NCBI RefSeq assembly: GCF_000002595.2
Contig: NC_057004.1
Location: forward strand, 7,601,888 to 7,665,887
Direction: 5' to 3'
Source of the DNA: Chlamydomonas reinhardtii
Lineage: Eukaryota > Chlorophyta > Chlorophyceae > Chlamydomonadales > Chlamydomonadaceae
Length of the DNA stretch: 64,000 nucleotides
Part shown: positions 12,181 to 22,041 of the stretch, piece after piece
Position numbering within the stretch: position 1 is the first letter of the stretch
Layout of the letters: every line of letters starts with the position of its first letter
The notes under the pieces: model-generated
The model's database searches: none
Seen by the model: the letters and a program-made list of their open reading frames with translations, nothing else
What the model was told of the DNA's origin: nothing
Position numbers and translations under genes: made by a program

Positions 12181-13828
12181 CCGCCCCGCCGCCACCCGTA
12201 CCTCCCCACCCCCGAGCTCCCTGGGACTGCACACTGCCCACCGCCGCCCCCTCCCGACTGGTCACGTGCCTGGGCCCCCTCCCGCCCCCTCCTGACTGGT
12301 CACGTGCCTGGGACCCCTCCCGCCCCTGCCGTCCCCTCCCCCCAGGCCGCCGGGTGGGGCCGCGCTCGCTGTGGGCGGAGGCGGACGACGCGTATCGGGC
12401 CATGGAGGCGCGGGCGCAGCAGGTGGGATGCACACGGGTTGGTCTTGCGGGGGCGAGCGGCCACGTGGCAATGGCACCTACCACCTCCAGTCGCGCGCAC
12501 CTGTGTCGGCCTGCACAGCCAAGTTGCCGCACCACACCACACCACACAAAACAACACAACACAACACCCACCAAGTCCGTCCCCATCACCGCCGCTGACC
12601 AACTAGTCATATGCCAGCAAACACGCACAAGCACATATGCACACACACATACACGATTCACGTGATCTGGCAGAATAACCTTGGAAACCGTAGTCACACA
12701 CACACACACACATATATATACACACACACACACATATACACACACACACGCGCACACACACGCACACACACGCACACACACACACACACATGCACGCACG
12801 CACGCATGCACGCACGCACGCAGACCCTGCTGCATCGCACACACAATCTTTGCGCTGTCTTTCCTTATGCCCTTCAACACGCCACACGCACACGCACGCC
12901 CTCTACCCCATCCGCCCCCACCCCCACCCAACCCCACCTGCTAGGACGTGCTGGTGGAGTCGCTCGCCATCCGCGACCGCGAGCTCAAATTCATCAACAC
13001 ACCCCGGCCGGCGGCGGCGGCAGTATCAGCAGATGGCGGGCGGCAGCAGCAGCAACTGCCGCCGCAGGCGCCGCCAGCCGAGGCCGGCGGCGGCGGCGGC
13101 GGCGGCTGGGCTGCTGAGCTGCCTGATGACGACCCCGGCTACGTGGCCTGGCTGCGGATTGCGGGGCTGGACTCGGAGGTACTGCTGCAGCAGCAACAGC
13201 AGCAGCGGGAAGAGCAGGAGCAGGGGAAGAAGGGGCAGCAAAGGCTGCAGCAGGAGCAGGAGCAGGCGGCGGCGGCGGCGTCACCTGCTGTCGTGGCAGG
13301 GCCAGCTACAGCGTGGCGGCCGGTGGACGCGGCGGCGGCGGCGGCGGCAGTAGCAACGGGAGCAGCGGCAGTAGCCGCAGGGGGGCTTGAGGGGCGGGCG
13401 GCGCCGGCGGCTCCGGAGGGGAGCAAGCAGCGGCGGACGTGGTGAGTGCCAGTGTGGGTGTGCGGTGTTGTGGTGGGGGTGTTGTCGGTGGTGATGGGGC
13501 TGATGGGGCTGGTAGCGGCGGCGGCTGTGTGAGATGGCGTGCAGCCACAATTGCAGCCAGTGCGGCGCACCGGGCGCCATGTGCCAGTGACGGCGGTCGC
13601 CCGCTCTCTCTCTCAGGCTCAGTCAGTGTGTGCCCCCGCACCGCTGCCCTTGTGTCGCGCCCCCTTGTCACGCCCCTAGAATCCTGCCTCATCACCTCCC
13701 TTGAACCCCGCCTCTTTATCATTTCCCTCGAACCCTGCCGTGTCTCCCCCTGGTCACCACGCAGGGCGGAGTGGCTGGCCAGCCCCTGGCGCCGACGACC
13801 AGCCGAGACAAGCAAGGAGCGGCAGTAG
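9300..13828 (+). CDS. Tim17/OEP16-3 (complex I B14.7)-type membrane protein with C-terminal extension
   Basis: Nine exons join in frame: 9300-9375, 9491-9604, 10041-10106, 10351-10389, 10662-10746, 11103-11158, 12346-12422, 12945-13441 and 13765-13828. They give 357 residues. Residues ~45-127 match the Tim17/Tim22/Tim23/Pmp24 superfamily: [14 protein letters not shown], then [20 protein letters not shown] and [20 protein letters not shown], three hydrophobic Gly-rich segments around an (R)DFxN-x-A-x-xG motif. The nearest family I recall is plant OEP16-3, the B14.7/NDUFA11-type subunit of mitochondrial complex I. A TIMMDC1-like complex I assembly factor is an alternative. Residues ~146-357 form a soluble tail ([18 protein letters not shown]..., then Gln/Ala/Glu-rich) not usual for the small subunit. 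An in-frame TAG follows exon 6 directly at 11164. A strong GTGAGT donor just before it, and in-phase downstream exons, favour the long form, but a 145-aa read-through form is possible. Confidence 0.72.
10793..10913. repeat. (GT)n microsatellite
   Basis: An interrupted TG/CG tract in intron 5 of the Tim17-type gene, starting right after a TTAAAGAGCACAAGGAAAAC dispersed element. Confidence 0.9.
11273..11320. repeat. (CA)n microsatellite
   Basis: A near-perfect CA tract in the 1.19-kb sixth intron of the Tim17-type gene. Confidence 0.9.
12062..12179. repeat. Dispersed element with a (CA)n tail, copy 1
   Basis: A unique-looking ~48-bp block containing GATTCACGTGATCTGGCAGA leads into a perfect (CA)n run of about 75 bp. 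A second copy with the same CA tail is at 12652-12830, in the next intron of the same gene. Confidence 0.85.
12241..12330. repeat. Tandem duplication around GACTGGTCACGTGCCTGGG
   Basis: Two adjacent copies of a C-rich unit of about 50 bp, each carrying CTGGTCACGTGCCTGGG, lie just upstream of the acceptor at 12345. They differ at a few positions. Confidence 0.8.
12652..12830. repeat. Dispersed element with a (CA)n tail, copy 2
   Basis: The same leading block as at 12062 (one clear G/T difference in AACC[G/T]TGG), again followed directly by CA repeats, here interrupted by TATATA and GCACGC units. It lies in the seventh intron of the Tim17-type gene. Confidence 0.85.
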
Positions 13829-15613
13829 CAGCAGCAGCAGCAGCAGTAGAAGCAGCATCCGCAGTAGCAATGGCGAGATGACAGGCTGTAGCAGCGGCGC
13901 ATTGGTGGCGGCGGTAGCAGTGTGGAAGCCGCAAACGCGCGCGCGCACACGATGAAGAGAGGATGCCGAGGAGGGTGGGTGGCGGTGTCATTGTAGGCAG
14001 CTGGCTTTACGCTTCACACGTATAGGGTGTGTGGTGGTGGCGGCGGTTGTCGTGGTGGTGGTGGTGGTGGTGGTGGTGGTGGCGGCGGTTGTCGTGTTGA
14101 AGCTGCTGCGCGAACACACTTGATGCATGCGATGACGTGACGGGGCGGGCCGGTCACAGAGGCCGGTGGGAGTGAAGGTTTTAAGCCTGATGGCGAACGG
14201 AAATACTTGGAGAACTTGGGAGCTCCACCATTCCGCCCCCATCCCAGCATGCGGCCTTGACCCTGCCCGCCGATGGTGAGCGCCACATTTGTGGCAATAC
14301 GGTACAATCATTTATTCCGGGACCCAAAGGAAGAACTGTACCCAACTGGGGGGGTGAAGCCTTGGGTGAAGCACGTCACAAGGGATCGGATTTGGCACCA
14401 GGTGCAGAACGACAGCACAGGTGGCGAACATGCATTGCTGAACATCAAGGACATGTAGGGTACCGTACGGTGCTGTTGTTGCCTGTTTGAGGATATCCGC
14501 ACGGTTACCGTACTGCATTCGCAATGGCAAAGGAGATGCCTTGCGTCGTGCGTGTCATCGCGTGGCCCGTGCCTTTGCCCAACTTCTCATGGCCGATGCC
14601 CACGGTACGGTAGTGGCCATGCAAGTGCGGACATGGCCACCACGGATCACCCATTCACCCGCAGGATGCAAACAGTCAGGACCCTGGCGTGTGGTTGGTG
14701 GGTCTGCAGGTAGGGGCCCCGGATATAGCCCTCATGATGGGCAGGATGACCTGCAAGTGGCAACTTTTGCAAGAACCTATGGACGCTGGTCCAAACCGTA
14801 ACTATATATTTATCAAACTATCTGGGATGTAGGGTGGCTGGCAGCAAATTTCTGATATGGATTACGGCAGTTTGCGGTCAGAATCGACGTTAGGGTCCAG
14901 AAATGAATTGAAAGCGGGGCAACGCCAGCTAGGTAAAGGTGAGGTGATACGGGACTTTTGGGCACGGATGCAATCGTACGGCAATACGGCATCCTGGGCA
15001 TGAAAATTGGCTGGTTCACTTGGCGACTGCTGCGGGCTGAGGAGGTATGCCGGCCGCATCTGGGGGAAGCTGCCAGCACGCGTGTCAGTGCGTGCTTGAG
15101 TCTGCCAATGGGGGATGCGGTGCGTGCAGGAGCCAGGAGGCAGCCGTGCCTGGCCCTGCGGAGCGGCACAGTCCTGCCTTGTTACAGAGTGAATCGCTAA
15201 CACTACGCATGTTAATGGGCAGGCGGTAAGGGTTTGGATATCGCTGGAGGTGCGTCGAGGGGAATCGGTCGCAAGGGACAGGGTACAGTGTCATTGCTCG
15301 GCTGCAGCCGTCCACGGCTTACGCGCAGGGTGCGGCGCCCCCATAAATACCAAACATACTGCACAAACAATACACATGAGATTAGTGACGGATTCTAGCT
15401 TTGTTGCAGAAACCGCAAAATACCCGGTCGCGACAAAAGACAAGAGCACCCCGATTCAACCTTCCACACATCGGCAATTTCACCATCAAGGTGCCATTCA
15501 AGCAACCAGCTCTGCGCATCAGCACCCGGCGTTGAGCAACACCTATTAGACCCTCACTCCCATCGGGGCCCTACCTCCAGCCCGTCCGCCTAACAGCGGG
15601 CTTCTCAGCGACG
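13829..15613. other. Intergenic region
   Basis: I see no supported gene. A GGT/GGC-rich trinucleotide tract lies at about 14031-14095 (GTGGTGGTGG with two GGCGGCGGTTGTCGTG units). CCGTAC/GTACGG hexamers recur near 14460, 14505, 14600 and 14978. GC content is clearly lower than in the coding blocks. Confidence 0.6.
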
Positions 15614-17285
15614 ATGTCGGCCAGCGCTCCGACCAAGGTTGGGGCGGGGCTGCTCATCTGGTAAGCCGTTGGCGAGCGACGCGCAACGAAACCCGGCGGT
15701 ATTAGAGCAACGGAATTGCACGCCAAAAGTGCACTTAGGCGCTGCCGCTCCTTATGGGCGCCTGCATTTATTAAACTTGCTTATACCAAGCCTGGATCAG
15801 GATCACGGGCTGCGAGCGCAAACAGCTTCTGAGCGCCCACGGCTCTTAACAAACTCCCTTGCCGCCGCGCTTCCGCCCCCGCTCCTCGTCTCCTTGCCCC
15901 CCCCTCGCAGCTGCGAGGGCTCCTGCCTGCTGCTGCGCCGCAGCGAGTCCAGCGGCAACGGTGGCACCTGGGGGCTGCCGGGCGGCAACGCGGACGCGGC
16001 GGACGCGGGCGACCTGTTGGGTACGGCGCTGCGGGAGGCGCGCGAGGAGCTGGGGGAGCTGCCGCAGGGGCTGCAGGTGCTGGGGCAGGTGCTGACGCGG
16101 TGAGTGGAGAGGGGGTCATGGGGAAGGGGGGGAGGAGGAGGGGGAGGAGGCGGGGGGGGGGGGGAAGAATTGAGAGAGTGGGGCACGGGGACACGCGTGT
16201 GCTTGGACATGGAACAGTTCGGCTTGTCAACGTGAGGGGTGTGCTAACGGTTGATACGTACGGTACGTGTGTATGCAGCCATGACGCTGACGCTTTCCAC
16301 CCCTCCACCTAACCGCTTCTCCACCTCACCACTCCTCCACCTCACCACTCTTCCACCCTCCACCCCCAACCGCCCCCCCCCCACCTGCCTCCCTCTCCCT
16401 GCCCTCCCAGGCGTGGCAAGAACCGCCAGAAGCACTTCACGGTCTTCCTGGCGTCCATACCCGGCAGCAGCAGGGCGGGCTACGCGCCACAGCTGAACGA
16501 GGAGCACACCGACTGGTGGGTACGAGGGCGTGTGTGTGTGTTTTGGGGGGGGGGGGGGGGTAACCGTTCATGTGGAGGACGGAGTTGAATCACAAGTACC
16601 GTATGGAGTGCCGACGTCCAGGAGGAACAGCGTGTACTGCACCGATTTGGGGGGGGGCGTGTGTGGACGCTACGCACGCCCTCAGCAGGCCGTGTGAGGG
16701 CGTGCGTCGCGCGATGAGTCGTGCGGGCGTGTGTGCGCGTGTCGGCGGAAGATCGTGTGCATGTGGGAAAGGCAAGGGGAAGGGGAAGGCAAAAGCCCAG
16801 GCTACACTTCGCGGGGTCGGCCAAAGCGCATCAGGACAGCGCCAATGCAAACACCCATCCCCATCCCCGGCGCCTCCACCCGCCTCCACCACCACCTGCT
16901 GCACAGGCGCTGGCTGGACCTGGCCCACGCGGCCGCCCTGGGCGGCGGCGTCCACCCGCTCCTGCACGCAGCCAACACAGCAGCAGCAGCAGCAGCAGCA
17001 GCCGGGCACAGCGACAACGGCAACGGCGCTACTGCTGGCCTGCACCACCCGCACGGCCACCCGCACGGCCACCCGCACCACCAGCACCACGGCTCCGCCG
17101 CGGATGCGATGGCGGCGGAGCTGGCGGCGGGCGCGGTGGCGGCTGCGGGTCCGCCGCCCCCCGACATGGCCCTGCACCCCGTGGTGCGCATCCTGTTTGG
17201 CGGCGCGCACACCGACACGCTGGCGGCGATGCTGCCGCCGTCCGTGGGGTCGCCGGTCAAGGCCGGGCCGGCGCCTCCATCGTGA
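15614..17285 (+). CDS. Nudix-type hydrolase
   Basis: Four exons join in frame: 15614-15660, 15911-16099, 16411-16515 and 16907-17285. They give 239 residues. The N-terminal strand (KVGAGLLICCEGSCLLLRRS) and GTWGLPGGN lead into REAREELG at residues 57-64, the helix of the Nudix box that binds metal and hydrolyses nucleoside diphosphates linked to another moiety. EEHTDWRWLDL further on also fits the fold. The box is atypical: two extra residues separate the Gly from the Arg, and the first conserved Glu is not at its usual place. Residues ~114-239 hold an Ala run, a His-rich segment (HHPHGHPHGHPHHQHHG) and end HPVVRILFGG. The substrate cannot be inferred. The third donor was placed at GACTG|GTGGGT because only that phase keeps the WRWLDL frame. 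Confidence 0.8.
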
Positions 17286-19161
17286 GAGTCATGTTGGTGT
17301 GGAGGGTGTAGTGTGTGTGGTGCGTGTGTGTGCGGAGTGTGTGTCGGTGGAGGCGGGGGCGGGGGCGGGGGCTGGCTGGACAGGCGGCCTGTCGGTTGTG
17401 TGGGGGACGACGGCTTGGCGATCTTCGCGGCGTGGGGTCACAGTCCACACGAACCCCAGGCGGCACCGGCCACCGGTACGGCTTTGGGTCGGCGCCAGCT
17501 CGGGCGATTGACGGGCGCGCTGTGGGCGGGCTGGCGCTGCTGGCAGTGGGCGTTGGGCAGGCAGGATTGAAGGGGCCGCGGGGTTAAGCAAAGCAAGGCA
17601 GAGTTTTGTAGGCTGTTTTGCATGCATGAGGAAAACGGATAGAGGTATGCTCCGAGCGTGCGTACAGGGCGCGTGCGAGTGTGCACAGACTTGTCTGTGG
17701 TGTGTGAGTGATGGGGGTAGGCGGGGTAGGCGGGGTAGGCGGGAAGGATTTGCTGCTTTGCAGTTGCTGGTGCATTCAGTGTGGCACTCTGCCCCTACGC
17801 TGCAATAAGAATCTTTGCGGGACAAGACACATGCTGACTACCAGGAGACTGCCCTGTGGGGTGATACCGTGTGTGCGGCAGCAGGGCTACGTACGTGGCC
17901 GTGCGACGGGTCGCGGCAGGTCGCGCGGAAGGTCTGCTGGGAAGAGGTGGCAGGTGCAGCCGGTGGCGGCTGCGGCGGCGGCGGCGGCGGCGGCGGCCCG
18001 GGTCGCGGCTGGCGTGCGCGGCGTTGTAAGGGAGGTGACGATGGGGCAGCAGGAGGGTGACGGTGGTGACGGCGGGCATTTTGCCTGCCAGGCAGGAAGC
18101 GTGTGGCGCTGGGGAGGGCGAGGTTTGATGGCGCGGGCGGCAGCCGCGGTCAGGCGGGCATGAAGCGGAGCAGGTAGGACGAGGGGTTGGGCGCGCCGCG
18201 GGCGTGGAGCTGGCGGCGTACGTCGGGCTGCGAGCAGGTGGGCAGCTGTATGTCGGCACAAGGCGGTGGCGTCAAGTCGTCAGCGGCGGTAGGTGGTGTG
18301 ATGGTGGATGGATGGCGGAGGGTGGAAGGCTGCGCAGGGCGAGATGGGCATGCGTTAGTTGCCGGGAGTTGGTGGGCGCTGTAGGGGCCGGGTTGTTCAG
18401 CAGCCGGGCGGGTAGCTACGGCGATGTGCCGGGCGCGGAAGTGGATGTGTACGTGCGACAGATAGGCGGCGGGGCTTGTTGCGCGTGGCAAACAGGCGAT
18501 GGGGCTGCGAGATAGCAGGCAAGTGGGCGCCTGCCTGCGGCGTGAGAGGCTGGCGTTGGGGCGTAGGGGGGTGGGGGGATGGGGCTTTGGCGGTGGCCGG
18601 TAGTAGCGCTGCATGCTGGTGCGTGGGGTCGGCACGGGACTGGTGCAAGCATGGGGCGTCGGTAGGTGGTGCCGCCGGGGCCAGTGGACGGAATATCGGA
18701 CGCTACCAGGCACTCCGTTGTGCGTACATGACACCCGTGCTGACTAGCTTTGTGAGAAAGTACGCCATTGCACGTTGCAGCCCGTGCGCCTGGCCGCCTG
18801 GGCCCGTCGGCACTGCAGGGCCGTACGGCTCTGGCCGTACGGTACGGTGCAACGCATCCGCCCCGGCGCATACAACTACAGGCGCTTGGGCCGCCAGCTC
18901 GTCAGTCCAGGCGACACGACGACAAATAAAGGCCTGGAGGACTCCCCGCGACCCGTGTAAATGCTTGCACCCGCAGACACGCACCGGTGCCCATCATGTC
19001 ATGTGTACCTCAGCACCTCACGTTCCGGCTCGTCACTTCAGTGATACCAAAAGCAGTACGGTAGTCTTGCATTGCTGCTTGCGCCGCCCCCGGCGCATGC
19101 CGCACAGGACCAGAGCCGGCTACCCCAACAAGAAGGCCACAGAAAGGGATGCATCACCCAA
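17286..19161. other. Convergent intergenic region
   Basis: This lies between the Nudix and protease genes, which converge. It holds G-rich repeats (GCGGGGGCGGGGGC near 17350, about four GGGGTAGGC units at 17706-17745) and several GTACGG palindromes near 18820-18850. One leftward open stretch at 18164-18257, preceded by TACAG and ending SSYLLRFMPA-stop, looks exon-like but cannot be tied to a gene. Confidence 0.5.
18025..18029 (+). terminator. Candidate poly(A) signal TGTAA
   Basis: TGTAA lies 740 bp after the Nudix stop codon, a usual 3' UTR length for these algae. Position and motif are the only evidence. Confidence 0.4.
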
Positions 19162-20633
19162 TCACTCCCCCGCCTTCTCGCGAATCACCTCTCGCACCTC
19201 CCGCCGGAGCGCTTTCACAGCCGCTGGCGTAATCAACGCCCGCAGGCCCCGCTCCCACTCCCGCCAGGACCCTTCACCTCCAGCCTCCCCGTCCTCTCCC
19301 CTCCCAGCAGCCCCTGCCTCCGCCGCTGCCCCCGCCGCGCCCTCCGCCGCGCCCTCTGCTACTGCCGGCCCCAGGCACCAGCGCTCACACGCGGCACGTG
19401 CTACAGCCAACACATACACACCGCAGTCGTAGCCGTTACACTGCCGCGGCGTGTCAACCACCTCCACAAACCGAGGCCCGCCGCCGCTGGCGCCACTGCT
19501 GCCAGTGCCGCTGCTGCCACTGCCGCTGCTGCCACTGCCACCGCCTCCGGCGCCCGGCGGCTGGAGTGCGGGGCCCACCGCCGCCGCCAGCCGTTTGGCG
19601 GCGGCGGCGTTGCCGCTGCCGCCCGAGGAGTCGTAGTGCCGCAGGGTGTTGGAGGGCCGGTGGAAGACGAGCAGGCTCCTGCGGGGCAGAGAATACGGTA
19701 TGTGCGTTGGGGAAAGCAGGGACAGCACACAAGGAAACGGTTGACACCATGCGTGCAACACAGTACCGAAAATGGCATGTGTGCAGATGAGCCGGTGCGC
19801 TGCCCACCCGCCGCCACCCGCGCCGGTCCTCACCAGTGGCTGCCGCCTGCCGCCCGGTCCACGTCGGGATTGTCGTTCACCGGCAGTAGCACCAGCCCGC
19901 GACTGTGGGGCTGTAGCGGGAGGGTTGCGTCGGCGAGGGGCGGGGTCCGGCTTGGAGGCGGCGCGGCAACGCATCACTTCGCCGACTTCCCGAGGCGCAG
20001 GCAGCGACACGTCATGAGCGGTGCCGCAGCTGCCGTCCTAGATGCCTGTCCACACCAGCCGCCCAGCACCCCTTGCTGCTGCCCCTCTACCCGGACAACA
20101 CCGGCCCAGCCCGGCCCTGCCCGGCCCTGCACATGCAGGCATGCGCTGTTGACGTGTGGCGCCAGGCGGCTGCCCGCCTCCAGGGTCCGGGCTGTGGTCC
20201 GTCCTCCTCAGCGCAGCCCCTCCTTCCCTCCCTCCGTCCCGCCGCCCTGCTGCTCACCTTGAGCGGCCCGAGAATGTCACCTGCCATGTCAGGACCTGCA
20301 GCGGCGGGAGATGCATGTGGGGCGCGTGCAAATCACAGACACACACATACACAGCGGGCCTCCGGTCAGGGGCCTGTAGTCCGCCACACCCCGGGGCTGG
20401 CTGACCCGCGGGCTGAAGCGGCGGGTGGCCTCAGGGGCAGGGCTAGCGGCTGTAGTAGCAACGCTGGAGGTGTGGCAGTAGCAGCGACCGTTAGATCGCA
20501 CGCGGACCCACCGGCGTGCATGAGCAGGAAGCTGGTGGCGGGCGGCAGCAGCAGCACACCGGAAATGGCGGCGGCAGCTGACGTGGCGGGCAGCGCCTCT
20601 CGCTCCAGGTACTCGAAATAGAATGACACGATC

Positions 20634-20693
<60 letters not shown>

Positions 20694-20694
20694 G

Positions 20695-20734
<40 letters not shown>

Positions 20735-21439
20735 CGGGCGCCTGACGCCCGTGCCAGGGTGGCCAGGGCGCAGACATGGGTAGAGGCGGGCGGGGAGGCG
20801 GAGCCCGGGGAGGGGAGGGTGCCACGTGTGTGTGGCCCAGGTGCATTTGCGCGCAGACACCAATCCCGCAAGGCAGGTGGTGTATGCATGTGCGTGCATT
20901 TGAGCGAGCGGCATGTCGCTTGCCAAGTGGATTGGTGGAACTGCAGAGGTACCGTAGCAATCCAGTGGACTGTTCTGCAGGGAGGGACCCCATTTGGCGA
21001 GGTGCAGCGCGCTTGAGGCAGGCGCGTTTCCGAGCCTGGTGATCAGCGGCGTGCGTGTACCGTACCGTATTTCGGTGTTCAAACGCGCCTCAGGTTTGTG
21101 TGCGTGCTGGTCTTCCATGTCCGTCCACAGATCCCACGGTTGTCCGTGCTGGTCCTATATGTCTGGCCCACGCCACTGCTTCCATGGCAGGCGCATGCTC
21201 GTTTTGAGGGACCAAGTCCACGACACGCAGCAGCCGACCCGCCCCCACCCCACCCCCAGCTCGGCTTCGCCCCTGCTTCGCCCTCCTCCCTCCCACAGAT
21301 GTCATCGCAATGTCCCCGTATCTTTCTGCCGCCAGCTGACCTGGTCGTTCAGCCAGTGCGGGCCCTCGAGCAGCTCAACATCCGCCTCTCGGAGCAACAC
21401 GTCCCCGTAGTCTAGAACCTTGCGCTCCCCCTTCTTCAT
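19162..21439 (-). CDS. ULP1/SENP8-like ubiquitin-like-protein protease (C48 cysteine peptidase)
   Basis: Five exons read leftward: 21439-21341, 20632-20512, 20280-20258, 19910-19834 and 19678-19162. They give 278 residues. The order of motifs is that of the ULP/SENP family: an N-terminal segment (VLDYGDVLLREADVELLEG, HWLNDQVISFYFEYLE), LVLLPVNDN, then catalytic His106 (GGSHWSLLVF), Asp123 (LRHYDSSGG), oxyanion-hole Gln186 and nucleophile Cys192 (TPRQCNGYDCGVYVL). All four residues are present, so it should be active. Small size and the DNxDVDRAAGGSHWSLLVF arrangement resemble SENP8/NEDP1 (DEN1), which processes NEDD8 and removes it from cullins. Cleavage of SUMO instead cannot be excluded. 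A Gly/Ser loop (residues 149-174) and an Ala/Gly/Glu-rich insert near residues 210-245 are lineage padding. It is divergent with the RING-CH gene. Confidence 0.88.
20637..20731. repeat. (GT)n microsatellite
   Basis: A long TG tract beginning immediately next to the intron-1 acceptor of the SENP8-like gene (CTGCAG at 20633-20638 on the plus strand). The repeat therefore takes the place of most of the expected pyrimidine tract. Confidence 0.9.
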
Positions 21440-22041
21440 TATGTTTGACTAGTAATCACATTAAGCTTAGTTTGCAACAAAAAAGTAAAGCAAGCGCGTG
21501 TTCGAGAGGCAATTCGGTGCAGCTTTGGGTACTGGCGGTACAAGAAGAATGTTGGATGTACTCATGAACTCTTTGTTTTTAAGGGAACAGAACATTAGCA
21601 TAAATGTCACGCAGTGCCTCTGCAACATGCGCAGCCAGCAACCTCGCGATCGGCCGCGCACCATCTTGCACTTATCTCCATTACTTCATGCAATGAATGC
21701 ATGCATTGCAGAGAAGCGGGCAGCTTGTAGCTCGCGGATTGATGCAGAGCCTGTTGCGACGGCATGCCGTACCGTTTTTCACGCAAGAAGGCCGTGTAGG
21801 GGCGTGTTTATGCACTGTAGTATTCTTATCATACAAGCCCTCCGTGCATCCACACCACACTCGGAAGACGACCAGCCGCTTCACACAAAAGATAAAGCGG
21901 TTTTGCCATAGCGAGCAACTTCCTCTGAACGCACCGCCAGGTTTATCATATATAGTGCTACTATTTTCTGAATTCATTGATTCCAGCTCGACGGCATTTT
22001 GTGCTCTGGGCTTCAAAGAAGTTGGCCAGTTGCGCGTGAAG
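21440..22041. promoter_or_regulatory. Divergent promoter region, protease and RING-CH genes
   Basis: About 600 bp of AT-richer DNA between the two start codons. CATATATAG at 21947-21955 lies about 90 bp before the RING-CH ATG and could be a TATA box for it. The frame upstream of that ATG is open back to about 21697, but shows no protein-like composition. Confidence 0.4.

Noticed and set aside
21697-22041. N-terminal extension of the RING-CH protein from the upstream in-frame start
   Set aside because: The region is AT-richer, has no protein-like composition, contains the likely TATA sequence, and an ATG lies right before the zinc finger.
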